Source: Profundicola chukchiensis (GTDB lineage Bacteria > Bacteroidota > Bacteroidia > Flavobacteriales > Weeksellaceae). From it: a DNA stretch of 64,000 bases. Location of the stretch: assembly GCF_029664245.1 (NCBI RefSeq), contig NZ_JANAIE010000010.1, positions 26,846-90,845 on the forward strand, in the 5' to 3' direction. Positions within the stretch are counted from its first letter, which is position 1. Each line of letters begins with the position of its first letter. The translations under genes were made by a program, and so were the position numbers. The notes under the pieces were generated by a model. That model searched no databases. It worked only from the letters and a program-made list of their open reading frames with translations, and had not been told where the DNA came from. Below, in pieces: positions 1 to 9,528 of the stretch.

Positions 1-166
1 GGTTAGAATCACGTTCGGCACTAGTAAGTCTAGGAATTAGCACACCTTTCTCAGTAGATACAATATCTAAAATAGAGGCGCCATTGGGTGTGTCGGTATC
101 AATACCAACTTGTGGAAATAAATTTGCGCATAGGAGCATAAGCCCAACTAGGATAAAATTTTTCAT
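1..166 (-). CDS. N-terminal fragment of a secreted surface protein (partial)
   Basis: The minus strand reads from an ATG at 166 off the left edge of the window, giving about 55 residues with no stop. The product starts with a signal peptide ([19 protein letters not shown]), followed by [16 protein letters not shown] and then [14 protein letters not shown]. This opening (VGI-x-TxxPxxxAxLDI, then KGxLIPRxT-x-AxRD) is very common at the start of exported Bacteroidota surface proteins that continue into repeat or tail-fibre-like regions. The rest lies outside the window, so the real function cannot be read. A TATATTTG -7 element on the same strand (192-199) supports this start. Confidence 0.75.
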   Translation of the reverse strand, partial: MKNFILVGLMLLCANLFPQVGIDTDTPNGASILDIVSTEKGVLIPRLTSAERDSN

Positions 167-191
167 AATAAAGAGTATTTAAGTTTCATTA

Positions 192-199
192 CAAATATA
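192..199 (-). promoter_or_regulatory. -7 promoter element for the partial surface protein
   Basis: On the minus strand these bases read TATATTTG, an exact match to the Bacteroidota TAnnTTTG -7 consensus, 25 bases before the ATG at 166. No convincing -33 TTTG lies at the usual spacing. The rest of the gap to aspA (200-401) is AT-rich with nothing else recognisable. Confidence 0.45.
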
Positions 200-401
200 G
201 AATTTATATTTGACATTACCATATTGATAAACAACATATACGGTGAATATCGTATTGATAAGAATTGAAATTAAGAAATAGATAATTTTATATTGATGTT
301 TTTGCGACTACAATAAATATGGCAGTAGAAATAATTTTAATAGTTTTTAAAATAAAACACTCAAAAATTGTAACTTAGATACATAAAATAAAATGTAATT
401 T

Positions 402-1823
402 ATGAGCAAGCCTTTGAGTGGAAAAACGCGTTTAGAACATGATTTAATTGGTGATAGAGAAGTCCCAGTAGAGGTTTATTATGGTGTACAAACCTTGCGC
501 GCCGTAGAGAATTTCGATATTAGTGGCTCTTATCTATATGATTACCCCGAATTTATTTATGCTTTTGCTGATGTGAAAGAAGCAGCTGCAAAAGCCAATA
601 GAGATTTGGATTTACTCGAGCCTGTATTAGCGGGAGCAATCATTTCTGCATGTCAAGCTGTTAAATCAGGTAAATACAATGATCAGTTTGTGGTGGACAT
701 GATGCAAGGCGGAGCTGGAACTTCTACTAATATGAATGCAAACGAGGTTATTGCCAATATTGCACTAGAAATCATGGGACATAAAAAAGGTGAATACCAA
801 TATTGTCATCCCAATAATCATGTTAATTTATCACAATCCACCAACGATGCCTACCCAACTGCGCTTAAGATTGCTTTATACAGAAGCATTACAGCCTTAG
901 AAAAGGAATTGAAATTATTAATTAAAAGCTTTAAAAGCAAAGGCAAAGAGTTCAAGAAAGTCATTAAGATGGGGCGCACTCAATTACAAGATGCTGTGCC
1001 AATGACATTAGGACAGGAGTTTAAAGCTTTTGCTGCTAACTTAAAAGAAGAAATTGATAGATTACAACAAAATAAAAAGCTTTTATTAGAAGTTAACATG
1101 GGTGCTACCGCTATAGGTACAGGTATTAACTCTGATCCAGATTACACGCCACTTTGTATTAAACACCTAAGAGATATCACTAATATAAAAGTGAAAGCAG
1201 CCAGCAACATGATTGAGGCCACTAGTGATACAGGTGTATTTATAATGAATTCATCTACTATAAAAAGATTAGCGGTTAAGTTATCTAAGATTTCAAATGA
1301 TTTGAGATTGTTGTCTTCAGGACCACGAACTGGAATCAATGAAATCAATCTACCCGCAGTTCAACCGGGTTCATCTATTATGCCTGGTAAAGTAAATCCT
1401 GTAATTCCAGAAGTGGTAAATCAAATTGCTTTTAGAGTAATTGGTAATGATTTAACCATAACTATGGGGTCAGAAGCGGGGCAGTTACAATTAAATGTAA
1501 TGGAACCAGTTATTGCATTTTCTTTATTAGAAAATGTTGAAATGCTAATGAACGGAATGAAAACACTACGCATTCGATGTATTGATGGAATAACAGCCAA
1601 TGCAGAAAGATGCAAAGAGCTTGTTATGAACAGTATTAGTCTAGTGACTGCATTAAATCCATATTTAGGATATGAAGTTTCCACTAAGTTAGCTAAAGAA
1701 GCTTTGGAAACTGGAGAATCGGTTTATGATTTAATTTTAAAGCAAGGATTAATGGAAGAGGAGAGGTTGAAGGATATTCTAAAACCAGAAAATATGATTA
1801 AGCCTAGAAAAATGAATTTATAG
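402..1823 (+). CDS. aspA: aspartate ammonia-lyase
   Basis: This is a cytosolic enzyme that converts L-aspartate to fumarate and ammonia, feeding amino acid carbon into the TCA cycle. The 473 residues match the family length (about 470-480). The fumarase/aspartase hallmarks are present: GTSTNMNANEV near residues 106-116, TQLQDAVPMTLGQEF near 193-207, and the catalytic SS loop GSSIMPGKVNP at residues 323-333. Fumarase C is very similar; the aspartase call rests on overall resemblance and on the TQLQDAVPMT segment, so a small doubt remains. It is transcribed alone and is followed by a hairpin terminator at 1852. Confidence 0.9.
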   Translation: MSKPLSGKTRLEHDLIGDREVPVEVYYGVQTLRAVENFDISGSYLYDYPEFIYAFADVKEAAAKANRDLDLLEPVLAGAIISACQAVKSGKYNDQFVVDMMQGGAGTSTNMNANEVIANIALEIMGHKKGEYQYCHPNNHVNLSQSTNDAYPTALKIALYRSITALEKELKLLIKSFKSKGKEFKKVIKMGRTQLQDAVPMTLGQEFKAFAANLKEEIDRLQQNKKLLLEVNMGATAIGTGINSDPDYTPLCIKHLRDITNIKVKAASNMIEATSDTGVFIMNSSTIKRLAVKLSKISNDLRLLSSGPRTGINEINLPAVQPGSSIMPGKVNPVIPEVVNQIAFRVIGNDLTITMGSEAGQLQLNVMEPVIAFSLLENVEMLMNGMKTLRIRCIDGITANAERCKELVMNSISLVTALNPYLGYEVSTKLAKEALETGESVYDLILKQGLMEEERLKDILKPENMIKPRKMNL

Positions 1824-1851
1824 GTATTTATCTTTAATGTAATTATAAAGG

Positions 1852-1896
1852 TCAAGTGTCATTTCTAATTATAGAATTTCACTTGATTTTTGCTTT
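1852..1896 (+). terminator. terminator after aspA
   Basis: TCAAGTG (1852-1858) pairs with CACTTGA (1880-1886). Within the loop TTCTA pairs with TAGAA. The stem is followed by a T-rich run, giving an intrinsic terminator 30 bases after the aspA stop. Confidence 0.7.
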
Positions 1897-2015
1897 TTAG
1901 GGCTTTAATACTAAAAAAATCGCTAAAAATAGCCTAGAATTAGAAGAAGCTAAGTTTTTAGGTTTCATTTCATAACTAATATTCGTAAATTAGGGACTTC
2001 TAAATTTTCTTATTT

Positions 2016-2858
2016 ATGATAAAGCCACATTATAAAATTAAAACTGTCGCTCCAGGTGAAGTTTCAACCCAAGAATTACACGGTTATTTATTGTCAGCCG
2101 TAGCTCCTAGACCGATTGCATTTGCAAGTACTGTCGATAAGGAAGGTAATGTAAACCTGAGTCCGTTTAGTTTTTTTAATGTTTTTAGTGCTAATCCTCC
2201 AACCTTAATTTTTTCACCTGCTCGCCGTGTTAGAAATAATACCACCAAGCACACCTTAGAAAATATTTTGGAGACCAAGGAGGTTGTTATTAATGTTGTT
2301 ACAGAAGAAATTGTTCATCAAGCTTCATTGGCTAGTACAGAGTATGCTGAAGATGTAAACGAATTCATTAAAGCTGGTTTAACGGAGGTTAAATCAGATA
2401 TAGTTGCACCGCCACGTGTATTGGAATCTAAGGTATCGATAGAATGTAAGGTAAATGAAGTAATATCTTTAGGAAATGAAGGTGGAGCAGGAAACCTTAT
2501 AATATGTGAAGTGCTAAAAGTTCACATTCACGAAGAAGTTTTAGACGAAGATGGTAGAATTAGTACCGAACGAATGAAATTAGTAGCACGTATGGGCGGA
2601 TCTTGGTATTGCAAAGCCTTTGGAGATGCATTATTCCAGATTCCTAAACCTCTACAAACCCTAGGAGTAGGGTTCGATCATTTACCAAAAGATATTCTTA
2701 AAAGTGAAGTTCTTACCGGAAACGATTTAGCGCAGTTAGCCAATGTAGAAGAAATTCCAAATGGTGTTTATTCAGCAGATGTTCATGACCATGCTAGAGC
2801 AAAGCAACTATTGAATAATGGAAAATTAGAAGAAGCATGGCAAGCTTTAATAAGATAA
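2016..2858 (+). CDS. flavin reductase family protein (flavoredoxin-like)
   Basis: An FMN-binding split-barrel protein of the flavin reductase/flavoredoxin family, 280 residues. The N-terminal half carries the family pattern: SAVAPRPIAFASTVD near residues 27-41, NLSPFSFFNVFSANPPTLIF near 47-66, and a conserved NILETKEVVINV segment. Such proteins bind FMN and either supply reduced flavin or act as oxidoreductases with an unknown partner. The C-terminal 80 residues are typical of a Bacteroidota subgroup. The gene sits 36 bases upstream of a DUF1015 gene on the same strand and may be cotranscribed, but no partner monooxygenase is nearby, so the substrate is unknown. Confidence 0.82.
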   Translation: MIKPHYKIKTVAPGEVSTQELHGYLLSAVAPRPIAFASTVDKEGNVNLSPFSFFNVFSANPPTLIFSPARRVRNNTTKHTLENILETKEVVINVVTEEIVHQASLASTEYAEDVNEFIKAGLTEVKSDIVAPPRVLESKVSIECKVNEVISLGNEGGAGNLIICEVLKVHIHEEVLDEDGRISTERMKLVARMGGSWYCKAFGDALFQIPKPLQTLGVGFDHLPKDILKSEVLTGNDLAQLANVEEIPNGVYSADVHDHARAKQLLNNGKLEEAWQALIR

Positions 2859-2894
2859 AAAAACAACTACTCATTTTAAACCTAATATTGTAAT

Positions 2895-4142
2895 ATGATA
2901 AAATTCAGTCCCTTTCGTGGTGTGAGACCAGCGAAGCAAAAAGCTGCATTGGTCACTACCAAAAATGTTGATTATTATCCAAAAGAAGAAATGGAGAAAG
3001 AGTTAGCCACTAATGCTGAGTCTTTTTTACATATTATTTCACCATCTATTTTTAATAAAGATGATTCAGATCAAAGCAATCTGGATGAAGTTAGAAGTAA
3101 ATTCGAGCAATTTTTAGCGGATGAAATTCTTTTAAGAGATAATAAATCTTATTATATCTACGAGCAAGAAGATGATAATGAGATTTCTACGATTGGAATT
3201 CTTGGTTCTGTAAGTGTTGATGATTATAACAACGGTTTAATCAAAAAGCATGAAAACACGATTGAGGAAAGGGAAATTAGATTTGCAGAATACTTAAAGA
3301 AAATTCAGATTCAGGCAGATCCGATTATGTTGACATTTCCTGAGAACCAAAGTATTGAGTTGTTAATGTCTATGACAACTAGAAACACACCAACTTTAGA
3401 GTTCAAGGGATCAGATGGAAAAACACATCGTCTGTGGCAAGTAAAAGATAGACTTGTAATGAAGCAGATGAAAGATTCCATCGAAAAGCTTCCTGCTTTA
3501 TACATTGCGGATGGTCACCATAGAATGGGTAGTTCTGCCATTTTTACTGAACACATGAGAAAGCAAGAGCCAGATTACTTTGGTGGAGAGGCTTTCAACT
3601 GGGTAATGGCGATTTTAATTCCTGGAAATCATTTGAATATTTATGACTACAACCGTGTCATTAAAGATTTAAATGGAATGACCCCAGATGAGTTCTTAAA
3701 GAAAGTAGATGAGGTATTTACAGTTATAGAAAAAGGAGATACGCCTTATTTCCCATCACACAAACATCACATTTCTATGTATTTAGATGGTAAATTCTAT
3801 GGATTATATGTTAATCAAGAATTACGTGGTGTTCCAAAAGGTTTAGGTGAGCTAGATACTTATTTATGGGAGGAATATTTAATGAAACCATTATTAGGTA
3901 TTGAAAATATTCGCACAGACGATAGGGTAGGATTCATGAAGGGAACGGGAGACATGAGAGGTATTATGAGCATGAAAGAAAAAGTTGATTCTGGCGCTTA
4001 TAAAGTTGGATTTGGTTTTTATCCAATATCTATTCATGACTTATTATTGGTAGCTGATGAGGGATTAGTTATGCCTCCAAAATCAACTTATATTGAACCT
4101 AAATTTTTATCTGCATTAACTATTTTAGATTTAAACGATTAA
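2895..4142 (+). CDS. DUF1015 family protein
   Basis: A 415-residue cytosolic protein that matches the DUF1015 (uncharacterised conserved) family: the FSPFRGVRP opening, LYIADGHHRMGSS near residues 201-213, NWVMAILIP, and GTGDMRG near the C-terminus. The GHHR segment is the family signature and looks like a nucleotide or phosphate site, but no activity is established. In many Bacteroidota this family lies beside serine biosynthesis genes; here it abuts a yggS homologue with no gap (TAA then ATG), so the two are surely cotranscribed. A link to PLP or amino acid metabolism is an inference from that neighbour. Confidence 0.85.
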   Translation: MIKFSPFRGVRPAKQKAALVTTKNVDYYPKEEMEKELATNAESFLHIISPSIFNKDDSDQSNLDEVRSKFEQFLADEILLRDNKSYYIYEQEDDNEISTIGILGSVSVDDYNNGLIKKHENTIEEREIRFAEYLKKIQIQADPIMLTFPENQSIELLMSMTTRNTPTLEFKGSDGKTHRLWQVKDRLVMKQMKDSIEKLPALYIADGHHRMGSSAIFTEHMRKQEPDYFGGEAFNWVMAILIPGNHLNIYDYNRVIKDLNGMTPDEFLKKVDEVFTVIEKGDTPYFPSHKHHISMYLDGKFYGLYVNQELRGVPKGLGELDTYLWEEYLMKPLLGIENIRTDDRVGFMKGTGDMRGIMSMKEKVDSGAYKVGFGFYPISIHDLLLVADEGLVMPPKSTYIEPKFLSALTILDLND

Positions 4143-4802
4143 ATGAGTATTGAAGAAAATTATCTTCGTATAAAGAAGGAAATTCCAGAGGACGTTACTT
4201 TGGTTGTGGTTTCTAAAACCCATCCGGTTGAGGCTATTCAAAAGATTTACGACTTAGGACATCGTGATTTTGGTGAGAACAAAGTTCAAGAGATGCTAGA
4301 AAAAGCTGAGCTTTTACCAAAAGATATCCGTTGGCATATGATTGGACATGTTCAAACGAATAAAATCCGTCAAATGGCTGATTTTGTGCATTTAATTCAT
4401 GGTATCGACAAGGCTAAACGCTTGAAAGAAGTTCAAAAACGTGCTAAAAATTCCGATCGCGTTCAGGATGTTTTGCTGCAAGTTAAAATTGCTGACGAAG
4501 ACACAAAATTCGGAATGACGCTACAAGAAGCACGAGAAGTTTTAAATGCAGAAAATGTAGCTAAAATGCAGAACGTAAACATCGTTGGTTTGATGGGAAT
4601 GGCCACATTTACGGATGATATGGAACAAGTTCGTGAGGAATTCCAAGCCTTGAAAAAGCTTTATGATGAATTAAAAACAGAGTTTCCACAGATTCAACAT
4701 TTATCTATGGGAATGACTGCTGATTATCAAATCGCTTTAGAAGAAGGTAGTAATATGCTACGCGTAGGAAGTGCTATTTTTGGTGCGAGAGATTATAATT
4801 AA
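4143..4802 (+). CDS. YggS/PLPBP family pyridoxal phosphate homeostasis protein
   Basis: A single-domain PLP-binding protein of the YggS/PROSC family, 219 residues, near the family length (about 220-235). Lysine 25 in VVVSKTHP is the Schiff-base residue. FGENKVQE, WHMIGHVQTNK and LSMGMTADYQIAL are the other hallmark segments and build the phosphate-binding side of the barrel. The family has no known catalytic activity and buffers free PLP, affecting amino acid and keto acid pools. The start codon follows directly on the DUF1015 stop codon, so the pair forms a tight operon. Confidence 0.92.
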   Translation: MSIEENYLRIKKEIPEDVTLVVVSKTHPVEAIQKIYDLGHRDFGENKVQEMLEKAELLPKDIRWHMIGHVQTNKIRQMADFVHLIHGIDKAKRLKEVQKRAKNSDRVQDVLLQVKIADEDTKFGMTLQEAREVLNAENVAKMQNVNIVGLMGMATFTDDMEQVREEFQALKKLYDELKTEFPQIQHLSMGMTADYQIALEEGSNMLRVGSAIFGARDYN

Positions 4803-4844
4803 TCTTTAAATTCGCCGAGCATTTAAGCCCGTTTTATAACATAT

Positions 4845-6440
4845 ATGAATCAAAGCTATTTTGTTTATTTCTTAATCCTAATTTCTTTTATGGGAATTCA
4901 TTCATGTGACATTCCTGTTCAGGTAGATGACACCAAGGTTTTTAGGTTAAATAGATATGAGAACGTATCATCATTAGACCCAGCTTTTGCAAGAAGTAAA
5001 TCCAATAATTGGATGGCGAATTTAATGTATACGGGCTTAGTGAATTTCGACGATAGCTTGCATATTATTCCTGAGATTGCTAAAAAATGGGATATTTCTG
5101 AAGATGGTAAAATCTATACTTTTACCTTAAGAAATGATGTCTATTTTCATAAACATCCTGCTTTTGGCAAGGATTCAACTAGAACTGTAGTTGCAAGCGA
5201 CTTTGAGTATAGTTTTCAGCGACTTACCAATCCAAAAGTTGGTTCTTCTGGTGGCTTTGTTTTAAATAATGTTGCTGATTATAAAGCTTTAAATGATTCT
5301 GTTTTTCAAGTGGAATTAAAGTCTGCATTTCCGCCATTTTTAGGTTTAATGGCCATGAAATATTGTTCGGTAGTTCCTAAAGAATTATTCGAAAATGATG
5401 GGGAAGCTTTTAAAGAAAATCCAATCGGTACGGGGCCGTTTCAATTTCAATTATGGGAAAATAATGTAAAATTAGTTCTCAAAAAGAATCCTTTATTTTA
5501 TAAGAAAGATGAATCCAGCGAAAACTTACCTTATTTAGACTATGTCGCAGTTAATTTCTTGCCCGAAAAACATAGTGAGTTCCTTCAACTCGTTCAAGGT
5601 AAAATAGACATGATGGCAAGTTTAGATCCGTCTTATAAAGATGAATTACTAACTGCTGATGGTCATTTGCAAGAGAAATATCAAGAAGATTTGGTGATGA
5701 TTAAGGCGCCTTATCTCAATACAGAATATTTATGCTTTTACTTAGATGATAATGCCGAAGTTCCTGCTGAATTAAGAAAAGCAATGAACATGAGTATCGA
5801 TAAGTCTAAGATGATTCAATTTCTACGCAACAACATTGGTTTTCCGGCGCATGGTGGCTTTATTCCAAAAGGATTGCCTGGACATCAAGAGGACTTAGGC
5901 GATGGATATAACCCCATTAAAGCAAGAGAAATTATTAGTAAATATAAATCTGAAAATGCGTCTCTTCCCAAAGTAAAACTCGTAACCACTCAAGAATATG
6001 CAGATATCTGCGAATTTGTTCAATCTGAAATGTTTAAAACGGGTTGGCCCATTGAAGTAAATGTTGTTGATCCATCCACATTAAGAGATGGAAAAGCTTC
6101 AGGTAAGTTCCCATTCTTTAGAGCCAATTGGGGAGCTGATTACCCTGATGCTGAGAATTTCTTATCCTTATTTTATAGTCAGAATTTCGCACCAAATGGA
6201 CCGAATTATTCTCATTTTAAAAGTGATGAATTTGATGCGTTATATATGAAAGCACTTCAAATGAACGACGAAAAGGCGAGGGTAGAGGTTTACAAACAAA
6301 TGGATGAGCTCATCATGAATGAAATGCCAGTGATTCCAACTTTTTATGATCAGAGCACCACATTTCTTAGAAAAAACGTAAAAGGATTTAAATCTACACC
6401 CATTGATATGTTAGATTTAACCAGAGTAAGAAAAGATTAA
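4845..6440 (+). CDS. ABC transporter substrate-binding lipoprotein, oligopeptide (OppA/DppA) family
   Basis: A 531-residue periplasmic or membrane-anchored solute-binding protein of family 5 (SBP_bac_5). The N-terminus is a lipoprotein signal peptide with lipobox GIHSC, cysteine at residue 21. The mature part opens with the family pattern of a short strand, SLDPAFARS and NLMYTGLVNFDD, then WDISEDGKIYTFTLRNDVYFH near residues 84-104 and NPIGTGPFQF near 193-202. It should capture oligopeptides for an ABC importer, but no permease or ATPase genes are adjacent. It lies 42 bases after yggS and ends at a strong hairpin. Nickel or heme binding is possible within this family. Confidence 0.88.
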   Translation: MNQSYFVYFLILISFMGIHSCDIPVQVDDTKVFRLNRYENVSSLDPAFARSKSNNWMANLMYTGLVNFDDSLHIIPEIAKKWDISEDGKIYTFTLRNDVYFHKHPAFGKDSTRTVVASDFEYSFQRLTNPKVGSSGGFVLNNVADYKALNDSVFQVELKSAFPPFLGLMAMKYCSVVPKELFENDGEAFKENPIGTGPFQFQLWENNVKLVLKKNPLFYKKDESSENLPYLDYVAVNFLPEKHSEFLQLVQGKIDMMASLDPSYKDELLTADGHLQEKYQEDLVMIKAPYLNTEYLCFYLDDNAEVPAELRKAMNMSIDKSKMIQFLRNNIGFPAHGGFIPKGLPGHQEDLGDGYNPIKAREIISKYKSENASLPKVKLVTTQEYADICEFVQSEMFKTGWPIEVNVVDPSTLRDGKASGKFPFFRANWGADYPDAENFLSLFYSQNFAPNGPNYSHFKSDEFDALYMKALQMNDEKARVEVYKQMDELIMNEMPVIPTFYDQSTTFLRKNVKGFKSTPIDMLDLTRVRKD

Positions 6441-6464
6441 GATATTAAAGTATTATTCATAGAA

Positions 6465-6498
6465 AAAGGCTACCTCGAGAGAAGTAGCCTTTCATTTT
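6465..6498. terminator. bidirectional terminator between the binding protein and the 173-residue gene
   Basis: AAAGGCTAC (6465-6473) pairs perfectly with GTAGCCTTT (6484-6492) around a 10-base loop. A-rich sequence on the left and T-rich on the right let it serve both converging genes. Confidence 0.85.
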
Positions 6499-6516
6499 TA
6501 TAATATCTATTTAAGA

Positions 6517-7038
6517 TTATTCTTTGTTTAAAGAATCATTTAAATCGTCGAATAACTGTTTTTCTTTTTCACTATACTCAGTTCCTCCAAATCCAAAGAA
6601 ATCTCCTTCAACTCCTGCTTTAGCAACATCTTCAGCGATTTCTAATAACCAAAGTTTAAATTCCTCTACTGTTTCTCTAGATTCTTTTTCTTCTAGAATA
6701 TCCATAGCTCTGTCCGCATCATGCATCACCATATCAGCCATTTCTTCAGCGTCTTTTACTTCACTAGACTTAATTTTGTCCATGATTTTATTGCTACTCA
6801 ATTTTGCTTCAGACATGCTTTCTCCAAAACTCTCTAAGCTTGGCATCATAGCTTGAATCAAATGATTGTCGGCATACTTTTCTTTAGCATTTTTCCATGC
6901 CTTACTGTTGGCAATCATTTCTTTTGTCGTGCCCACAATACCGCTAGCGGCAATTCCAGACATCGACATTCCCACTAAATGCGGCAGTGTGCTAACTATA
7001 TTCCATTCCTCTTCAGAGTAATTTTCTAATTTTTTCAT
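6517..7038 (-). CDS. conserved hypothetical protein, helical, acidic
   Basis: I do not recognise a named family. The 173-residue product has no signal peptide. A short hydrophobic Gly/Ala/Met stretch (LVGMSMSGIAASGIVG) lies at residues 22-37. The remainder is predominantly helical and acidic with many Lys/Glu pairs (EEKESRETVEEFKLWLLEIA), and ends in a charged tail. The shape suggests a small soluble helical bundle. It is followed on the same strand by a bidirectional terminator and preceded by the 171-residue membrane protein gene, also on the minus strand. Codon use and composition match the neighbours, so it is a real gene, but its role is unknown. Confidence 0.7.
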   Translation of the reverse strand: MKKLENYSEEEWNIVSTLPHLVGMSMSGIAASGIVGTTKEMIANSKAWKNAKEKYADNHLIQAMMPSLESFGESMSEAKLSSNKIMDKIKSSEVKDAEEMADMVMHDADRAMDILEEKESRETVEEFKLWLLEIAEDVAKAGVEGDFFGFGGTEYSEKEKQLFDDLNDSLNKE

Positions 7039-7121
7039 ACTATTTAATGGTCATTTATTGAGGTATCAATTTACAACTTTAATTTTAAACCAAAGAATTC
7101 AACCTTTTAATGAGCTTAAAA

Positions 7122-7637
7122 TCAAAACTGCTTTTGAATGTCTGATTGCAACTGCAACAAAGCACCATTACAAATAGAGTTACCATCCACAGAGCGCTTA
7201 ATTAATTCACTTCTAAAGGCTTCCGAAGAGTTGGGATCTTCGCTAGTTTCTCTACATTGTTTAATGAAGTTTTGAGTTGCATTCTTTGCTGAAAAAATTA
7301 CACTCCAAGTTTCTGGATCCATATAGATTTGCTGACTCAAGTTATGGTCAAACTCCTCTTGAACAGAATTAAATAAAACATATTCATAAGTATCTGCATC
7401 TGCTGGCATTTCAATTCTTCTTACCAAATTGGTAGGACGAATACGCTCTAAAAACAAAGCCATTCTTTCATACGCTTGCATTCTTTGAGGCGTCAGCAGT
7501 TCTTTATCTTTTAATTGAAGTTCAATTTTTCGACGTATAGTTTCTTCAGCAAAAAACTTTTCGATAAGAAAGTAAAAAATACCACCCATAATTAACATTG
7601 GAAGGATATACTTTAAAATCTCAAAAACTTCATTCAT
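7122..7637 (-). CDS. conserved hypothetical membrane-anchored protein
   Basis: The 171-residue product has one N-terminal membrane segment (IFEILKY-like start, then ILPMLIMGGIFYFLI, residues about 10-25). A basic and acidic helix follows (EETIRRKIELQLKDKELLTP), then ERMALFLERIRPTNLVRRI near residues 57-75. This TM-plus-cytosolic-domain layout, with an ERM-LFLERI-P-NLV-R core, recurs in uncharacterised Flavobacteriia proteins. I know of no function. It lies 83 bases upstream of the 173-residue gene on the same strand, so the two could form one transcript. Confidence 0.75.
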   Translation of the reverse strand: MNEVFEILKYILPMLIMGGIFYFLIEKFFAEETIRRKIELQLKDKELLTPQRMQAYERMALFLERIRPTNLVRRIEMPADADTYEYVLFNSVQEEFDHNLSQQIYMDPETWSVIFSAKNATQNFIKQCRETSEDPNSSEAFRSELIKRSVDGNSICNGALLQLQSDIQKQF

Positions 7638-7830
7638 ATTTTATTTGTTTTGGGCGTTTTACGGGCTTTTCATTGCAATCTTTTGCCATTCGGGTAAATT
7701 TGTAACTGTGAAAAAGGAGCTTCTATAGTCGCTCTTTTCTACCGACAAATTATAAACCCTCATCAGCAAAAGGATTTTCATTTCAATCCCTAACGCATTT
7801 CTGTTTAAAAAATTATAGACACAAATGTAA

Positions 7831-7858
7831 TTGCTTCGTTTCAAATTTCCTATTTTTG
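7831..7858 (+). promoter_or_regulatory. sigma-A type promoter of rocD
   Basis: TTG at 7831-7833 (-33) and TATTTTTG at 7851-7858 (-7) are 17 bases apart, an excellent Bacteroidota promoter. The TTG of a longer in-frame start (7856) lies inside the -7 element, so translation must begin at the ATG at 7883. Confidence 0.75.
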
Positions 7859-7882
7859 AACAAATTCATTAAAAATCAAAAT

Positions 7883-9124
7883 ATGTCAACAAATACGAAA
7901 TACACCTCAGATGAGCTAATTGCTATGGAAAGTCGCTATGGTGCGCACAACTATCATCCGCTTCCAGTAGTTTTAAGTAGAGGAGAAGGCGTATATGTAT
8001 ATGACGTAGAAGGAAAGAAATATTTCGATTTTCTTTCTGCCTATTCGGCCGTTAACCAAGGTCATTGTCATCCTAAAATCATTCAAGCCTTAAAAGATCA
8101 AGCAGAGAAATTAACTTTAACTTCTAGAGCTTTTCACAGTGATCAATTAGGTCAATACGAGAAATATGCATGTGAATTCTTTGGCTTCGATAAATTATTG
8201 CCAATGAACTCAGGGGCTGAAGCTGTAGAATCCGCTATTAAAATTGCTAGAAAATACGGCTACGAAAGACGTGGTATTCCAGATCAAGAAGCTAAAATCA
8301 TTGTAGCAGAAAATAACTTCCACGGTAGAACTACTACAATTATCTCTTTCAGTAATGACGAAGATGCTAGAAAGAATTTTGGTCCTTATACCAAAGGATT
8401 CATTAAAGTAGCTTATGATGATTTAGATGCTTTAGAAGAAGCTTTAAAAGAAGATAATGTTGTGGCATTTTTAGTTGAGCCAATTCAAGGTGAGGCTGGT
8501 GTATTCGTTCCTCAAGACGGATACTTAAAAGGAGCAGCAGAGCTTTGTCATAAGTACGAAACATTATTTATTGCTGACGAAATTCAAACAGGAATCGCAA
8601 GAACTGGTAGAATGTTAGCCGTAGATCACGAAGGCGTACATCCAGATATCTTAATTTTAGGAAAAGCATTGAGTGGTGGAGTTTATCCAGTTTCAGCAGT
8701 TTTAGCTGATGACGATATTTTTGATGTATTAAAACCAGGTCAGCACGGATCAACTTTTGGTGGAAATCCATTAGCTTGTGCTGTTGCAATGGCAGCTTTA
8801 GAGGTTGTTCAGGAGGAAAACTTAATGGAAAATGCAGAAAAGTTAGGAAACCTGTTCCGTTCAGAAATTCAGAAATTGGTTGATTCAAATGATTTAGTAA
8901 AACTGGTACGTGGTAAAGGTTTATTAAATGCGATTGTAATTAACGATACCGAAGATAGCTCTACGGCTTGGGACATTTGTGTTGCTCTAAAAGAAAATGG
9001 CTTATTAGCTAAACCAACCCATGGAAACATCATTCGTTTTGCACCACCTTTAGTAATGACTGAAGAGCAAATGATGGAATGTGTTAAAATTATTACAGAT
9101 ACAATTAATAATTTCACCAAGTAA
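7883..9124 (+). CDS. rocD: ornithine aminotransferase
   Basis: A class III PLP aminotransferase that moves the delta-amino group of ornithine to 2-oxoglutarate, giving glutamate semialdehyde (in equilibrium with pyrroline-5-carboxylate). It acts in arginine and ornithine breakdown or interconversion with proline. With the ATG at 7883 the protein is 413 residues, close to the family size. Seen in the sequence: [22 protein letters not shown] near the start, [19 protein letters not shown] for cofactor phosphate binding, [13 protein letters not shown] with the PLP-contacting Asp, and the Schiff-base lysine 261 in [15 protein letters not shown]. The close match to ornithine transaminase over acetylornithine transaminase comes from the [12 protein letters not shown] opening. 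Confidence 0.93.
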   Translation: MSTNTKYTSDELIAMESRYGAHNYHPLPVVLSRGEGVYVYDVEGKKYFDFLSAYSAVNQGHCHPKIIQALKDQAEKLTLTSRAFHSDQLGQYEKYACEFFGFDKLLPMNSGAEAVESAIKIARKYGYERRGIPDQEAKIIVAENNFHGRTTTIISFSNDEDARKNFGPYTKGFIKVAYDDLDALEEALKEDNVVAFLVEPIQGEAGVFVPQDGYLKGAAELCHKYETLFIADEIQTGIARTGRMLAVDHEGVHPDILILGKALSGGVYPVSAVLADDDIFDVLKPGQHGSTFGGNPLACAVAMAALEVVQEENLMENAEKLGNLFRSEIQKLVDSNDLVKLVRGKGLLNAIVINDTEDSSTAWDICVALKENGLLAKPTHGNIIRFAPPLVMTEEQMMECVKIITDTINNFTK

Positions 9125-9219
9125 GAATTTGGGTTAATGAATTCTTAACATAGCTAAAATGCTATTTGTTTAGAATTTAAGAAATTGATTGCTTAACTTG
9201 TACCAAATAAATTAAAACT

Positions 9220-9504
9220 ATGAATAAAATAGAATTAGAAGATAACGGTAAAAAAGGCAGATTTGTAATTTACGAAGATGGAGTAGAAGCAGGTGAAATG
9301 ACTTTTACTTGGGCCGGAGAAGATAAATTTATCATTGATCATACTGGCGTCGACGAAAAATTTGGTGGCAAAGGCTATGCGAAACAATTGGTGATGGCTG
9401 GAGTAGAATTCGCTCGTGAAAAAGGTGTGAAGGTTATTCCTCTTTGTCCATATGCTAAAAAGAGATTCGATCAAGACGAAAGTATTGGTGATGTTTTAGC
9501 TTAA
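9220..9504 (+). CDS. YjdJ-type small GNAT N-acetyltransferase
   Basis: A 94-residue protein matching the short acetyltransferase family of E. coli YjdJ (a minimal GNAT fold). It has the motif HTGVDEKFGGKGYAKQL near residues 42-58, whose GGKGYA loop is the acetyl-CoA pyrophosphate site, and the typical IPLCPYAKKRFD ending near 77-88. The substrate of this family is unknown. It stands 95 bases after rocD and 24 bases before the pirin gene on the same strand, so it probably shares a transcript with pirin. Confidence 0.88.
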   Translation: MNKIELEDNGKKGRFVIYEDGVEAGEMTFTWAGEDKFIIDHTGVDEKFGGKGYAKQLVMAGVEFAREKGVKVIPLCPYAKKRFDQDESIGDVLA

Positions 9505-9528
9505 TTAAAATTTATAAAAAATAGAGTT

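Noticed and set aside
7659..7844. 61-codon minus-strand open frame upstream of rocD
   Set aside because: It covers the rocD promoter region, has no coding character and no recognisable start context.
8568..8888. 106-codon minus-strand open frame inside rocD
   Set aside because: It is a leucine- and histidine-rich shadow of a strong gene on the other strand.
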